A DNA stretch of 33,198 nucleotides from Lysinibacillus sphaericus. Lineage in GTDB: Bacteria; Bacillota; Bacilli; Bacillales_A; Planococcaceae. The notes beneath the pieces are model-generated. The model ran no database searches and had not been told where the DNA came from. It saw only the letters and a list, made by a program, of their open reading frames with translations. The stretch's first letter is position 1. Each line of letters starts with the position of its first letter. Shown here piece after piece: positions 15,490 to 24,856 of this stretch. The DNA lies in NCBI RefSeq assembly GCF_006864135.1, contig NZ_SADV01000037.1, positions 1-33,198 on the forward strand, written 5' to 3'. The position numbers and the translations under genes were made by a program.

Positions 15490-17314
15490 CGTTTCTCACT
15501 TCCTGCTTCGTCTCTAAATACCGTTCTAATAAAGGTTTTATTTCCTGAAAATGATGTGATTTAACAGCTGCTATTCGTTGCACTTTCCACAATATTATTG
15601 GCTCACCGTTCTCAAGCAAATTATCAATTACTTTGTAGCAACGACGTAATTGGAACTCCTGTCCGGACTCCGTTATTTCATTTAACAACTGTTTCGTTTT
15701 TGATAACTTATCTAAACGTTGCTCTAAATTTGCAAGTATACCTAGCCTCTTGCCAATTTTCGAAGTAGTTATACGTATAGGTTCCTCTTCTCGTAGCAAT
15801 TGCTGATAAAGCATCTTAATTTGTTGCACATATTGTTGATCTCGCTTCGACCAATCTACAGATGTTGTTGGATTATCTCTTAGCTGTACTTTAGGCAACA
15901 CACTCTCTAAATAACATCGGTCATAATGATATAAATACATATACTGTTTCGCAAATTTTTTTCGTAATGTTGTACGAGAAAGATTTGGATTCTGTTTTAT
16001 TTCTTTTAGCAATTCTTGCTTATATTGGCCTAATTTATCAAGATCGTATTCAGGACTTTCTACTAATTTTAATTCGACATTTCCATTTAAATACCTTTTA
16101 ATTGTTTTAGAATCTACACCTAAAATTTTCGCCATCGCCCGAATGCTCCATTTTTCTTTTTCAAGAGCTTCTAATTTTTTTATCCATACCTCACCAAACG
16201 CTTTTACTCGGCCTATTTCAAACATATCTGTTGTATGTTTTCTTGCATAAATAAAACCACATGAACATGTAAATGTACCAATCAAATTTTTGGATTTATA
16301 GTCTCTGGTCACTTCTACCTTTTGAATTATTAGTTGCTGGTAATGTGATGCAGCCTTATTTAAACAGGGGAATGGTCCTTTACCAAAAGCCCCTATGTCT
16401 TTTGTAAGCACAACAAGCTCCTCTATATCTAGCTTTAAAAAATATAGAAAAAGCAAATGACGAAATGGATGTACATGACGTTTCATATTACGAGTTAATA
16501 CCTTTAGCCAATTATATTCATCTTCCTCATTTAACTCGCTTTCATGGTATTTTAAAAAAACCCTCGAAAATGTAACTTTAAAAGCTTGATGCAACTCATG
16601 CTGACGAACCTGGTTCGAAGCTGTTATTAAATTATGCTCTCGTAACAATGCTTTATATTTAGAATTAATGTCTTCCCTTGAAAGTGAGTATAACGGTAAA
16701 TGAAGTAATTTGTAAGCTTGCTTTGCTAAATAAACTGACACTTCTTTATGCGCATCGATCTCATATATGTCTGATAAATTCATATATCTTAATTCAAATC
16801 GAATATACTCAATTCGACTATCTTTGGTTACCGAGTATTCTCTTAATAGAACTTCATGGTGAGGACAATAATCTATTCCTTGTAGTTGATGCTCCCGATG
16901 AATATAGGGCTCTCCAAATTGTTCTGTATCTGATTTTGCACAAATAGCACAATAATAGATACCGCTTTTATTACAAATGCCTCCAGCGACCATTCCTAGC
17001 CTTGTATAAAGTGCCTTACCATCATCTTTTACATCATTTAATATTTCTTGTTGACGCTGCTTCGACAAAAATGAAGCATAATAAGGATAAATTGTGTGGT
17101 TAGCCAATAGCGATTCTACAGAATATTGAGCACCTAGTTTCTCTGCCAAAACAGAAAAATAGCTACCAATCCCTACACTCGGTATCACAGAACGATTGTC
17201 AAACAACTCTTCCAAAGTATCTTTACAATCAATATTGCCACTATAAAAATGATACCGGGCAATGGCTGAATAGATTAATTCATTTGGATAAGGATTTGTA
17301 AAAAACGGTAACAT
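15482..17314 (-). CDS. tnsD: TnsD/TniQ-family target-selection protein
   Basis: TnsD binds the conserved 3' end of glmS and recruits TnsC, which directs insertion into attTn7. The 610-residue protein opens with the TniQ pattern (FFTNPYPNELIYSAIARYH). A zinc-finger-like set follows at C122, C125, H142, C150 and H153 (YYCAICAKSD; DYCPHHEVLL). A second cysteine set is C317 with C350/C352 (FTCSCGFIYA). After that a helix-turn-helix lies at about 388-411 (WSIRAMAKILGVDSKTIKRY), and long basic helices make up the C-terminus. The length fits full TnsD rather than the short TniQ of CRISPR-associated elements. The element sits exactly at the glmS attachment site, which agrees with a working TnsD. Confidence 0.9.
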   Translation of the reverse strand: MLPFFTNPYPNELIYSAIARYHFYSGNIDCKDTLEELFDNRSVIPSVGIGSYFSVLAEKLGAQYSVESLLANHTIYPYYASFLSKQRQQEILNDVKDDGKALYTRLGMVAGGICNKSGIYYCAICAKSDTEQFGEPYIHREHQLQGIDYCPHHEVLLREYSVTKDSRIEYIRFELRYMNLSDIYEIDAHKEVSVYLAKQAYKLLHLPLYSLSREDINSKYKALLREHNLITASNQVRQHELHQAFKVTFSRVFLKYHESELNEEDEYNWLKVLTRNMKRHVHPFRHLLFLYFLKLDIEELVVLTKDIGAFGKGPFPCLNKAASHYQQLIIQKVEVTRDYKSKNLIGTFTCSCGFIYARKHTTDMFEIGRVKAFGEVWIKKLEALEKEKWSIRAMAKILGVDSKTIKRYLNGNVELKLVESPEYDLDKLGQYKQELLKEIKQNPNLSRTTLRKKFAKQYMYLYHYDRCYLESVLPKVQLRDNPTTSVDWSKRDQQYVQQIKMLYQQLLREEEPIRITTSKIGKRLGILANLEQRLDKLSKTKQLLNEITESGQEFQLRRCYKVIDNLLENGEPIILWKVQRIAAVKSHHFQEIKPLLERYLETKQEVRNGE

Positions 17315-17407
17315 CTAATGTCCCCCTAGGAATACTCGACTTATTTCTATAATGCCGATATAGCTAGCTTTTCAGACATAAGATGTACCATTAGTTAAGA
17401 GAAAGTA

Positions 17408-19108
17408 TTATAAATCATTTAATATAAATTCCTCTAAAAACGGTTTTATATATCCATTTATTTTTAATAATTCATACGGATGCTTTTTTCTTTCTAACGC
17501 TTTTACTCTTAACCTTACTAAAGGTAACAGTTCATCTTTATTTGTATGATTTAATTTCTGGTCTTTTTTCTTTTGATTTAAAGTCATTGCATTCTGTATA
17601 GCTTCTAACTTTAAATTGTTATATTCACTTTCAATTGGCTGGTTACCTACAACTTTGGAAACTAACTTTTTTATATCGTTAGGATTTAAGGTATCGAAAA
17701 TTCCTAATGAAGCAATCTCATAACTAAGATTTTCAGTTATCTCTAGTCGTCTGTACTGAAGAGTATTTTGACGCTCTGTCATAGCTTCCTTGACTTTACC
17801 CTCATATTCGGTATTCTTTTTATGATTAATCATAAGATCATCTAGATTAATCATAATGTCCTCATACTTATACATTGCCTTTAAGTCATTCGTACGTAAT
17901 GCATTCATCATAGGTTGGATAATTTTCAAATCTTCTCTTGCTGTTTTCTTTATTACTTTTGGTGTAATTCTTTCTTCTCCATTTGCTTCATCAAATAAGG
18001 CTCTTTCTTGAGCTAAAATGAACAAGTTAACTGCTACTGAGGTAATTCCTTGGCATTCCTCATAAAATGTTTTTTTCAACTCTTCTGTTAATTCTGAGTG
18101 AATCTTTAAACATTGAAATGCCCATAGAGTTTCTAAGAAAAATTCCCACTCTTCACTATCTTCTGCCATACGATCCCATATAATTGAACCATCACTTGCT
18201 GCACGACGAGCTTGTCGGAAGTTCCCTTTAAATAGTTGTTGTGCTTTCGAGGTACCAATTAATACTGTTGGTATACCTACTGTGTTTGATAACGTCACAA
18301 AGAAATTTAGCATTTCTTCCTGGTCATTTTTTGAATGAAGTAAATGCTGAATTTCATCAATGACAAGAATGCCAATGCCGTACATACTCGCTAATGATGT
18401 CATGTGTAATAACATTGTTGAGGTAACACGATTTAAATAACCGAATTTCTCTAAATAACGTGTACCTAATAAATCATCAATTGCTTTGAAGAAACTTTTA
18501 CATAAGGTCGATAAGCTACCGTCATACGGACAATCTATTTTAAGCCAAACGATTTGAGTGCGATTAAAAGGATGTCCTTCGTACAATTCATGCTTAATGA
18601 CTTGAGGATACATTAACAACAAACGTTCAATTGCAGTTGTTTTACCGATACCTGAGATGCCAATAATTGATAGACTATCTGCTGTTGAACGAATATGGTT
18701 TAAGCGTTCATCAATATATTGATGTGCCTGCTCTTCATCCTCACGTAGATGATGCAATATTCGAATCCGTTCAAGGAATGATTTATCTAACGGATTTCGG
18801 GCTAAATAACCACGACGAATCAAAGTTGATAACCGACGCTCTACTTCAAAATGGATTGGCAACGGCTGAATGAAGTTTTTCACACGTTTTAAAACATGAT
18901 AACGAATATTTGCTTCACTTTTCTTATCTTGTTCACTAATACGCGGCGTTACCACAAAACGATCCAACACATCATCTTCATCAAAGATTGGCGGTAGGGC
19001 TTCAATAAAAGGATTATGAGCATATTCAATAAGCATTTGAGTCTTATAACTTGCTTCTTCCATATCTCCTTTTAAGACTACATTATTCATCTTTTCCAAA
19101 TTCCTCAT
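17408..19108 (-). CDS. tnsC: TnsC AAA+ ATPase, transposition regulator
   Basis: TnsC links target selectors (TnsD, TnsE) to the TnsAB transposase and gives target immunity. The 566-residue protein has an AAA+ core at about residues 140-330: Walker A GISGIGKTT (150-158), Walker B ILVIDEIQHL (D251, E252) and IGTSKAQ as the sensor strand. An N-terminal extension of about 130 residues and a C-terminal helical tail match the long TnsC of Tn7 rather than the short TniB-like form. It starts 26 bp inside tnsB; AGAGG precedes the ATG at 19108. A second ATG at 19090 is possible. Confidence 0.92.
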   Translation of the reverse strand: MRNLEKMNNVVLKGDMEEASYKTQMLIEYAHNPFIEALPPIFDEDDVLDRFVVTPRISEQDKKSEANIRYHVLKRVKNFIQPLPIHFEVERRLSTLIRRGYLARNPLDKSFLERIRILHHLREDEEQAHQYIDERLNHIRSTADSLSIIGISGIGKTTAIERLLLMYPQVIKHELYEGHPFNRTQIVWLKIDCPYDGSLSTLCKSFFKAIDDLLGTRYLEKFGYLNRVTSTMLLHMTSLASMYGIGILVIDEIQHLLHSKNDQEEMLNFFVTLSNTVGIPTVLIGTSKAQQLFKGNFRQARRAASDGSIIWDRMAEDSEEWEFFLETLWAFQCLKIHSELTEELKKTFYEECQGITSVAVNLFILAQERALFDEANGEERITPKVIKKTAREDLKIIQPMMNALRTNDLKAMYKYEDIMINLDDLMINHKKNTEYEGKVKEAMTERQNTLQYRRLEITENLSYEIASLGIFDTLNPNDIKKLVSKVVGNQPIESEYNNLKLEAIQNAMTLNQKKKDQKLNHTNKDELLPLVRLRVKALERKKHPYELLKINGYIKPFLEEFILNDL

Positions 19109-21239
19109 CTCGCTTCCTCTTTAATTTTTCCATAAGACGTGAAGGTGATTTCTTTTGCGGTTGCTCTTCTAGCTTTATTCTAGATGTAATATCTATGATT
19201 TCTGTTGATTGTTCAGTTACAGTGGGTGACAAATCAAATTTTTCTTCCTCACGATTAGCTTGTTTTTCATTCGCTTTATTATCTCGAATCGCAGCTAGTT
19301 TTTCTTTTTTACTTGTAGGTTGATGTAGGGCTTGTTTTTTCTTTTGCTCTGCTGCCTTAATAATTTGACCCATCATCGTATCTGTATTAATTGTCAGTTG
19401 TACTTGCTTAGAGCGTTCCTCTTCCTCTAATTCATTTCGTAGTTGTTGCTGGAAAACAACTTCTTCTAAAAAGTCCAATTTATATTGCTGGCTAGACTCT
19501 AATAAAATGCATGTTTCATAATCCATTCCGTTATCATTTGGGATATAAATTTTGTCTAAATGACGTGGATCATACACAATATCAATACTTTTGTTTTTCA
19601 GCTTTGCATACCATTGTTCTTCGATTGCTCGCTTTGATCCATATAATAAATTTTTGAATTTGATACCTGCTCGTGAAATTGTGGCTTTACCACGTGGCAA
19701 CACATTTAAACGTAAAATATCCCTATCTACTGTACGAAGACGACCTTTCCGATTTTGAATACCCCAGTTCCATAAATTTATAGGAGTTGGCACAATGCCA
19801 TCTGTAATCATCACTTTTTCCATCGGATACTTATCAATGATTTTATGGTTATGCTGAAGCATCATCGTAATGATTAATGCCGTAAACTCCTTTAAATTCA
19901 GCGTAGCATCGAGCCTATAATCTCTATCCCCACGCTCTCGATATTCTTTTTGAATAGCACCAGGTGCTTTCTGTTTTACTTTTCCATTAATTGTACGGAA
20001 TTTACGTTCAACGATACCTTTTAAATCCCCTCGATACGCTGTTGTATTTTCGATTTTGATATTTAAATTATTAATAAGTCCAGCTACTGCATAGCCTTCA
20101 AACTCGCCTCTGTCAGCAATAATTATTTCGGGTAAATGATACGTTGGCCATTGCTCATCAGTAATCTCAATATCATATTGCTTACAAAATTCAACCTTAT
20201 CAGCAACCATATTATCTAAAGCCATCATTGCTCCTAGCCAAGACGGGCCTTCCAATCCTACATATATTCCTGTAACGATACGTGAATATACGTCAATAAT
20301 TGCATAAACAACAGGTCTACCTATAATTCGATTTATATCAAAAGAGCTGACCAAATAAATATCCGCAATCGTTGCATCGATTTGAAAGCGTGTGCCAGGT
20401 CCGTTTGTTTCAATTTTAGAATTACTTAAAATAGGACGATGTTTTAACTCGTATTCCTTAGCACTTTTACGAAATTCAATATCTTTTTTAGGATCTTCAA
20501 GCTTTTTAAACCAGTAGTAAAATTGATGATATGAAGGAATACGATTTGCTTCCCAAATACGATATTGAATTTCTCCATCTTCTTTATAACGGTCTGCATA
20601 AAAATCACGCAAAATAAAATGGTACACATCTTTTAACGAATAGTTATTGGCTTTGCGGTAGTATTTATTAATGGCATGTTCAAATTGCGTCTTAATCTCC
20701 TCAGTTATATTAATGCCACTTCGATATTCACCATTTACAGTTACTCTACGTGGGCGACCAACCTTATTATTGCTAAGATTTTTAGTCTTCCCTCGACCAC
20801 CCGAGTTTGCGTAATCAGGTAACATAGCATTTTTGTTCATACCTCGTTGCCAATAGCGACTTAGCAGTTTTTTCACCTTTGTTTTGCCTAGGCCACTCTC
20901 GGCGGTAATCTCTATTATTTTTACTTCACGCCCCTTTTTCTTTAGTAGCTCTTTCATATTAGGGAGGATAAAATTTTCTACAGTTGCCCAGTCCTCATCT
21001 CGTTTGCTAATTTGAACAGACGTTAATTCATCATCTGGAATTGCTTTTGCAAAAGGATCGCTTATTCTCAATAATTCACCTTGCTCAAGCTCTATCTCTA
21101 AATGGCTATATAGCTCTCTTTTAGGCATAGCACTCGTTGTGTCAATATTAACTATATAGGCGTACGATTCTTCAATTTCAATAATACGAATGCGTTGTGA
21201 ATCTGCTGTATATTGAAGTACTTGATTAATATAAATCAA
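19083..21239 (-). CDS. tnsB: TnsB transposase (DDE integrase fold)
   Basis: TnsB binds the transposon ends and carries out 3'-end cleavage and strand joining. The 718-residue protein has N-terminal helical DNA-binding domains (SGLGKTKVKKLLSRYWQRG at about 115-133 is HTH-like). The rve/DDE core has D288 (RFQIDATIADIYLV), D376 (EIIIADRGEFEG) and E411 (GDLKGIVERKF). A Mu-B-like beta domain follows, with a charged tail that may contact TnsC. It overlaps tnsA by ATGA. The repeated sites at both transposon ends are its likely binding sites. Confidence 0.95.
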   Translation of the reverse strand: MIYINQVLQYTADSQRIRIIEIEESYAYIVNIDTTSAMPKRELYSHLEIELEQGELLRISDPFAKAIPDDELTSVQISKRDEDWATVENFILPNMKELLKKKGREVKIIEITAESGLGKTKVKKLLSRYWQRGMNKNAMLPDYANSGGRGKTKNLSNNKVGRPRRVTVNGEYRSGINITEEIKTQFEHAINKYYRKANNYSLKDVYHFILRDFYADRYKEDGEIQYRIWEANRIPSYHQFYYWFKKLEDPKKDIEFRKSAKEYELKHRPILSNSKIETNGPGTRFQIDATIADIYLVSSFDINRIIGRPVVYAIIDVYSRIVTGIYVGLEGPSWLGAMMALDNMVADKVEFCKQYDIEITDEQWPTYHLPEIIIADRGEFEGYAVAGLINNLNIKIENTTAYRGDLKGIVERKFRTINGKVKQKAPGAIQKEYRERGDRDYRLDATLNLKEFTALIITMMLQHNHKIIDKYPMEKVMITDGIVPTPINLWNWGIQNRKGRLRTVDRDILRLNVLPRGKATISRAGIKFKNLLYGSKRAIEEQWYAKLKNKSIDIVYDPRHLDKIYIPNDNGMDYETCILLESSQQYKLDFLEEVVFQQQLRNELEEEERSKQVQLTINTDTMMGQIIKAAEQKKKQALHQPTSKKEKLAAIRDNKANEKQANREEEKFDLSPTVTEQSTEIIDITSRIKLEEQPQKKSPSRLMEKLKRKRDEEFGKDE

Positions 21240-22075
21240 CCGTATTTCACCTTCTTCAACTTGCTTTCATCTATTGATTGAATAACAATTATTTGTTCCA
21301 CGTTTAACGGCTCTAACATGTCTACTCGAATGATTTTCTGTGCCAGTAAATGATAAAATAGCGTCATACCACTTCCTAAAGGCATATGTGTCTCTTTATC
21401 AAATACATTTGTAACTTCTCTAATGCTTTTGCTTTCACATAATATTCTCTGTAACAGTGCCATTGCTAAATCTTCAATATGTTGTCGGTTCACATTTTGA
21501 AATGCATCATATTGTTGAATATCATAATAATCATGAATATAGCTAATATTCCGAGCCATTTCTTTAGGAATCTCCAACTCTGTTACAATGCCCCAATCAA
21601 TTTGCCTTCGCTCCCAATAAACTCGTTCAATCTCAAACTTTTCAATAACTCGATGTTTTAGTAGCTCATCTTTCATTTTTATTGTTCGTGCAAGCTCTAC
21701 TAACCCATTTCCTTTTTCTACCGTTAATAAAAAATCCGTTGTCATTACAACTGGCTCATTCGTTTTAGGGTCCGTAGGATGTTTTAGACCTAATTCATCA
21801 GCAATGACAATTGTTTCTTCCAACGGCAATAAAGGAAATTGTTCTCGAATATCAACAACGAAATCCGAATATTCAATTAAATAAAAGTAGTTTCGTTCCA
21901 AATCTGATAAAAATTCGTGCTGCCTTTTCGTTTTAATACCTTTTAAACGAGTGGATCTTCCCAATGAGGAAACATCTTGAATATTCAACCACGGTTTATA
22001 ATCGGCACCAATTCCCGAGCCACGACCTTCTTTAATCCACTTTTCAACTTTAGATGTTCTAGTTCTTTTAGACAT
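21236..22075 (-). CDS. tnsA: TnsA endonuclease subunit of the Tn7-like transposase
   Basis: TnsA makes the 5' nicks at each transposon end and lets the element move by cut-and-paste. The 279-residue protein has the PD-(D/E)xK-type nuclease residues E60 (LSDLERNYFYLIE), D114 (VMTTDFLLT) and K133 (ELARTIKMKDEL). The glutamine of the Tn7 Q-x-K motif is threonine here. The C-terminal half carries the winged-helix TnsA domain. I chose the ATG at 22075 (MSKRTRTSK) over a GTG three codons earlier, because AAAGGGGTG lies at the right distance. The ribosome site sits inside a hairpin (22076-22113), which suggests control of the whole tns operon. Confidence 0.93.
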   Translation of the reverse strand: MSKRTRTSKVEKWIKEGRGSGIGADYKPWLNIQDVSSLGRSTRLKGIKTKRQHEFLSDLERNYFYLIEYSDFVVDIREQFPLLPLEETIVIADELGLKHPTDPKTNEPVVMTTDFLLTVEKGNGLVELARTIKMKDELLKHRVIEKFEIERVYWERRQIDWGIVTELEIPKEMARNISYIHDYYDIQQYDAFQNVNRQHIEDLAMALLQRILCESKSIREVTNVFDKETHMPLGSGMTLFYHLLAQKIIRVDMLEPLNVEQIIVIQSIDESKLKKVKYG

Positions 22076-22113
22076 AAAAAACACCCCTTTGGCTAAATAA
22101 TAACCAAAGGGGT
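22076..22113 (-). terminator. Hairpin and T-tract covering the tnsA ribosome site
   Basis: On the minus strand ACCCCTTTGG (22104-22113) and CCAAAGGGGT (22083-22092) form a perfect 10-bp stem, followed by GTTTTTT that runs directly into the tnsA ATG. It could stop read-through from glmS, hide the AAAGGGG Shine-Dalgarno, or both. Confidence 0.7.
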
Positions 22114-22118
22114 AAAGC

Positions 22119-22203
22119 TTCGCAACTTTTTTACAATCGTCGCGACTTTATTTTAAACATCGTATCTTTTTTATAAACATCGCAACTTTATTTCAAAGCT
22201 ACA
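22119..22203. repeat. Right end with four tandem 20-bp TnsB-type sites
   Basis: CGCAACTTTT, CGCGACTTTA, CGTATCTTTT and CGCAACTTTA begin at 22121, 22141, 22161 and 22181, an exact 20-bp period, and the end closes with GCTACA at 22203. Four abutting sites on the right is the Tn7 layout. The tnsA promoter must lie in or next to them, so TnsB could repress its own operon. Confidence 0.85.
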
Positions 22204-22260
22204 TCACAATTGAACTCTATCTCAACAATTACTCAACAGTCACTGATTTAGCCAAGTTAC
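22204..22260 (-). other. attTn7 site: TSD plus the 3' end of glmS
   Basis: TCACA (22204-22208) is the right target duplication. The stretch from 22229 rightward holds the last glmS codons (NLAKSVTVE, stop), which TnsD recognises in Tn7. The distance from stop codon to insertion point is 25 bp, as in E. coli. Confidence 0.85.
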
Positions 22261-24031
22261 GTGGTTTATCCACATCACAGCGGCGGTGTAATGCTGCGTA
22301 ATAGCTAATTAATTGTAATGGCACTACAGAAACTAGTGGTGTTAGTAATTCATGAACTTGAGGGATTACTAAACGGTCACCGTCTTCATCTACGCCAGCC
22401 ATGGCAATAATGCATGGGTATGCTCCACGTGCTGCTACCTCTTTGACGTTACCACGGATGTTTAATCCTACTGTTGCTTGTGTAACAAGGGCAAACACCG
22501 GTGTACCTTCTTCGATTAAGGCAATTGTTCCGTGTTTTAGCTCGCCACCTGCAAAGCCTTCTGCTTGGATATAAGAGATTTCTTTTAGCTTTAGGGCACC
22601 CTCAAGACTTACATAGAAGTCTATGTTACGGCCGATGAAGAATGCGTTGCGTGCGATTTTTAAGTAGTCCTCAGCAATATCCTCTAAAACATCTTTTGAA
22701 TCGATAATTGTTTGGATACCGTTTGCTGCAATCGCAAGTTCTTGTTTTAAATCGTATTCTAAGCCTTTGCCATTAGCTTTCGCTGTTACATATGCTGTTA
22801 GAGCAAGTACAGCTACTTGTGCTACATACGCTTTTGTAGAGGCTACCGCAATTTCTGGACCTGCATGTAATAACAATGTATGGTCTGCCTCACGTGAAAG
22901 TGTAGAGCCAGGTACGTTTGTAATCGTTAATGTTGGATAACCAAGCTCTTTAATTTTCACAAGTACTTGACGGCTATCTGCTGTTTCACCTGATTGTGTA
23001 ATAAAGATAAACAATGGTTTTTCTGAAAGTAATGGCATATTGTAGCCGAATTCACTTGAAATATGAACTTCCACTGGGATACCAGCCATTTTTTCAAAAT
23101 ATTGCTTACCGATTAGACCTGCATGATAGCTTGTGCCGGCTGCAATAATATATAGACGGTCTGCTGCTTGTAATGCTTCTAAAATAGTAGCGTCAATTGT
23201 TAATTCGCCATTCTCACCTTCGTACGCTTGAATGATTTTACGAATAACTGTTGGCTGCTCATCCATTTCTTTTAACATATAGTGAGGGTACGTACCTTTT
23301 TCAATATCGCTCATATCAAGCTCAGCTGTATATGGAGAACGTTCTACTAATGTACCGTCTAACTTTGTAATTTCAACGCTAGCTTTGTGTACGATTACGA
23401 CCTCTTTATCGTGTAGCTCCACATATTGATCTGTTACCTGTAGCATTGCCATCGCATCTGAAGCTACAACATTAAAGCCTTCACCAACACCAACTAAAAG
23501 TGGAGATTTGTTTTTCGCAACGAAAATTGTATCTGCCGCTTCTGCATCTAATAGAGCTAATGCGTAAGAGCCATGTAATAAAGATAATGTTTTACGGAAT
23601 GACTCAGCCGTGCTTAAACCTTCTTTCACAAATAGCTCTACTAATTGCACGATGACCTCTGTGTCTGTATCAGATTTCATCGGAATACCTTTTAAATAAG
23701 TTTTTTGTAATAAATGATAGTTTTCGATAACTCCGTTGTGTACTAGCGTAAAACGTCCTGATGCACTTTGGTGAGGGTGTGCATTCAAACGGTTTGGCAC
23801 ACCATGAGTTGCCCAACGTGTATGGCCGATACCCACTTTAGCAGCAACGTCCTCGTCCACTGCATCACGTAAATCTGCAATACGTCCCTTTTCTTTAAAG
23901 ACTGTTACACCATCTTCGTTACGTACTGCGATACCCGCTGAATCATAGCCACGGTACTCTAGTTTCTCTAAACCTTTTAATAAAATTTCCTTTGCATCTG
24001 ATTCTCCAATATATCCTACAATTCCACACAT
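22229..24031 (-). CDS. glmS: Glutamine-fructose-6-phosphate aminotransferase GlmS
   Basis: GlmS converts fructose-6-P and glutamine to glucosamine-6-P and glutamate, the first step to UDP-GlcNAc. The 600-residue protein starts MCGIVGYIG, which puts the N-terminal nucleophile Cys2 in place. The class II glutaminase domain (HTRWATHG, then VHNGVIENY) is followed by two SIS sugar-isomerase domains ([36 protein letters not shown]) and the closing KSVTVE. The frame extends nine codons upstream, but Cys2 processing and GGAGG before 24031 fix the start. A glmS ribozyme precedes it. The gene is intact, because the Tn7-like element entered beyond its stop, but its transcript now runs into the transposon right end. 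Confidence 0.97.
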   Translation of the reverse strand: MCGIVGYIGESDAKEILLKGLEKLEYRGYDSAGIAVRNEDGVTVFKEKGRIADLRDAVDEDVAAKVGIGHTRWATHGVPNRLNAHPHQSASGRFTLVHNGVIENYHLLQKTYLKGIPMKSDTDTEVIVQLVELFVKEGLSTAESFRKTLSLLHGSYALALLDAEAADTIFVAKNKSPLLVGVGEGFNVVASDAMAMLQVTDQYVELHDKEVVIVHKASVEITKLDGTLVERSPYTAELDMSDIEKGTYPHYMLKEMDEQPTVIRKIIQAYEGENGELTIDATILEALQAADRLYIIAAGTSYHAGLIGKQYFEKMAGIPVEVHISSEFGYNMPLLSEKPLFIFITQSGETADSRQVLVKIKELGYPTLTITNVPGSTLSREADHTLLLHAGPEIAVASTKAYVAQVAVLALTAYVTAKANGKGLEYDLKQELAIAANGIQTIIDSKDVLEDIAEDYLKIARNAFFIGRNIDFYVSLEGALKLKEISYIQAEGFAGGELKHGTIALIEEGTPVFALVTQATVGLNIRGNVKEVAARGAYPCIIAMAGVDEDGDRLVIPQVHELLTPLVSVVPLQLISYYAALHRRCDVDKPRNLAKSVTVE

Positions 24032-24289
24032 AAATTTCTTTTCCTCCGATATTGTCAATTTGACGCAACGACAAACTAGACCTCAACCTATCGAATTTTT
24101 TAATGAATGTAAAAGCCATGCTAATTTTTTATGTAAAATAAGCAAACTAATACATGCACATTGTTAACACCCATTCAGCCATCTGAACAGTACCCATTCG
24201 ATACGTGCGGTTTCTCTATTTATCTATTGCTTTAACTATACCTTTTTCATTTTCTGTACATTCAATCGCTTAAATGCTTTCAAAATGAA

Positions 24290-24395
24290 AAGTGACAATC
24301 GGGTACGTCGATCGGGAGGCATCCGCCGAACTTTCGATAAACCTCCACCTCGTCTGCTGAAGATAGTTTCGTCCAATTTCTTCAGCTCAGGCGCT
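24290..24395 (-). ncRNA. glmS ribozyme (glucosamine-6-phosphate riboswitch)
   Basis: Read leftward from 24394 the RNA starts GCGCC, preceded by an A at the expected cleavage point. It then has the P2 hairpin (GAAGAAATTGG...TATCTTC), GACGAGGTGGAGGTTTATCG and CGGCGGATGCCTCCCG, the conserved core of glmS ribozymes. On binding GlcN6P it cleaves itself just 5' of the GCGCC, and the downstream glmS mRNA is then degraded. The core ends near 24300. Peripheral helices (P4 and beyond) probably use the bases down to about 24280; I could not fold them. Confidence 0.95.
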
Positions 24396-24480
24396 ATAAT
24401 TGTTTTCCGATTTTGCGCTTTCTTCCCTCCTTATGCGCTCTCGTTAAATGATAAGGTCGGACCTCATATTCAACTTCTCC

Positions 24481-24509
24481 ATCATACTCAATCATATGCT
24501 ATACGTCAA
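24481..24509 (-). promoter_or_regulatory. glmS promoter
   Basis: TTGACG (24504-24509), 17 bp, TATGAT (24481-24486) on the minus strand. Transcription starts about 80 bases before the ribozyme cleavage site. Confidence 0.75.
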
Positions 24510-24596
24510 ATTTTCGTTATAAAAAACACCTATTTACCCTACTTTTCAGTGACAAAAAGTAGACAAACAATCTGCTATAAAGCCTATCTTGAGATT

Positions 24597-24654
24597 TATG
24601 CCTTGGCATAATTGAGCTGCCGCTTCACTTACGTTACATAAAGAAGTTTAAACT
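24597..24654 (+). repeat. Dispersed intergenic repeat, copy D
   Basis: TATGCCTTGGCATAATTGAG, then CTGCCGCTTC and AAAGAAGTTTAAAC match the ends of copies B and E with the centre missing. The rest of the gap to 24770 shows no gene. Confidence 0.6.
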
Positions 24655-24774
24655 ATGATGTTTTTTCCTTATGTCAGCAATAAATATTTCGGCTATGGAT
24701 TTATTTTGAACAGTGTCGAAGATAAATCGTCCAAAAGTAACTATCTACCTGGAGAAATCCCATTCTTTTATTGC

Positions 24775-24829
24775 TTGACAAAGCCACTACTTAGCAATAT
24801 TATATACAGTACTTAGCAACACTTAGTAC
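24775..24829 (+). promoter_or_regulatory. Promoter and probable PadR operator
   Basis: TTGACA (24775-24780), 17 bp, TATTAT (24798-24803). The repeated half-site TACTTAG occurs at 24788-24794 and 24810-24816, the latter pairing with CTTAGTAC (24822-24829) as an imperfect dyad. The boxes overlap the promoter and start region, which fits autorepression by the PadR protein. Confidence 0.65.
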
Positions 24830-24856
24830 AGGTAAAGCTAGCCTGGGGGTGAGATC

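Larger units (their letters stand above)
9056..22203. mobile_element. Complete Tn7-like transposon in attTn7 downstream of glmS
   Basis: The element is 13,148 bp. Its ends read TGTTGGTTTGGAATAAAGTT (left) and, on the other strand, TGTAGCTTTGAAATAAAGTT (right). They are flanked by TCACA on both sides and contain arrays of TnsB-type sites. It encodes tnsA, B, C, D and E in the Tn7 order, with tnsA next to the right end and glmS, as in Tn7. The insertion point is 21-25 bp past the glmS stop. The cargo between tnsE and the left end is one three-gene operon (methyltransferase, double GHKL ATPase, receiver/HEPN protein). All key transposition residues that I could check are present, so it may be active. 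Confidence 0.93.

Noticed and set aside
9056..22203. CRISPR-associated transposon
   Set aside because: No Cas genes or CRISPR repeats; TnsC and TnsD are the long Tn7 forms and the site is the glmS attTn7.
24285..24611. 108-codon plus-strand frame upstream of glmS
   Set aside because: It is antisense to the glmS ribozyme and promoter, with no ribosome site or recognisable protein.
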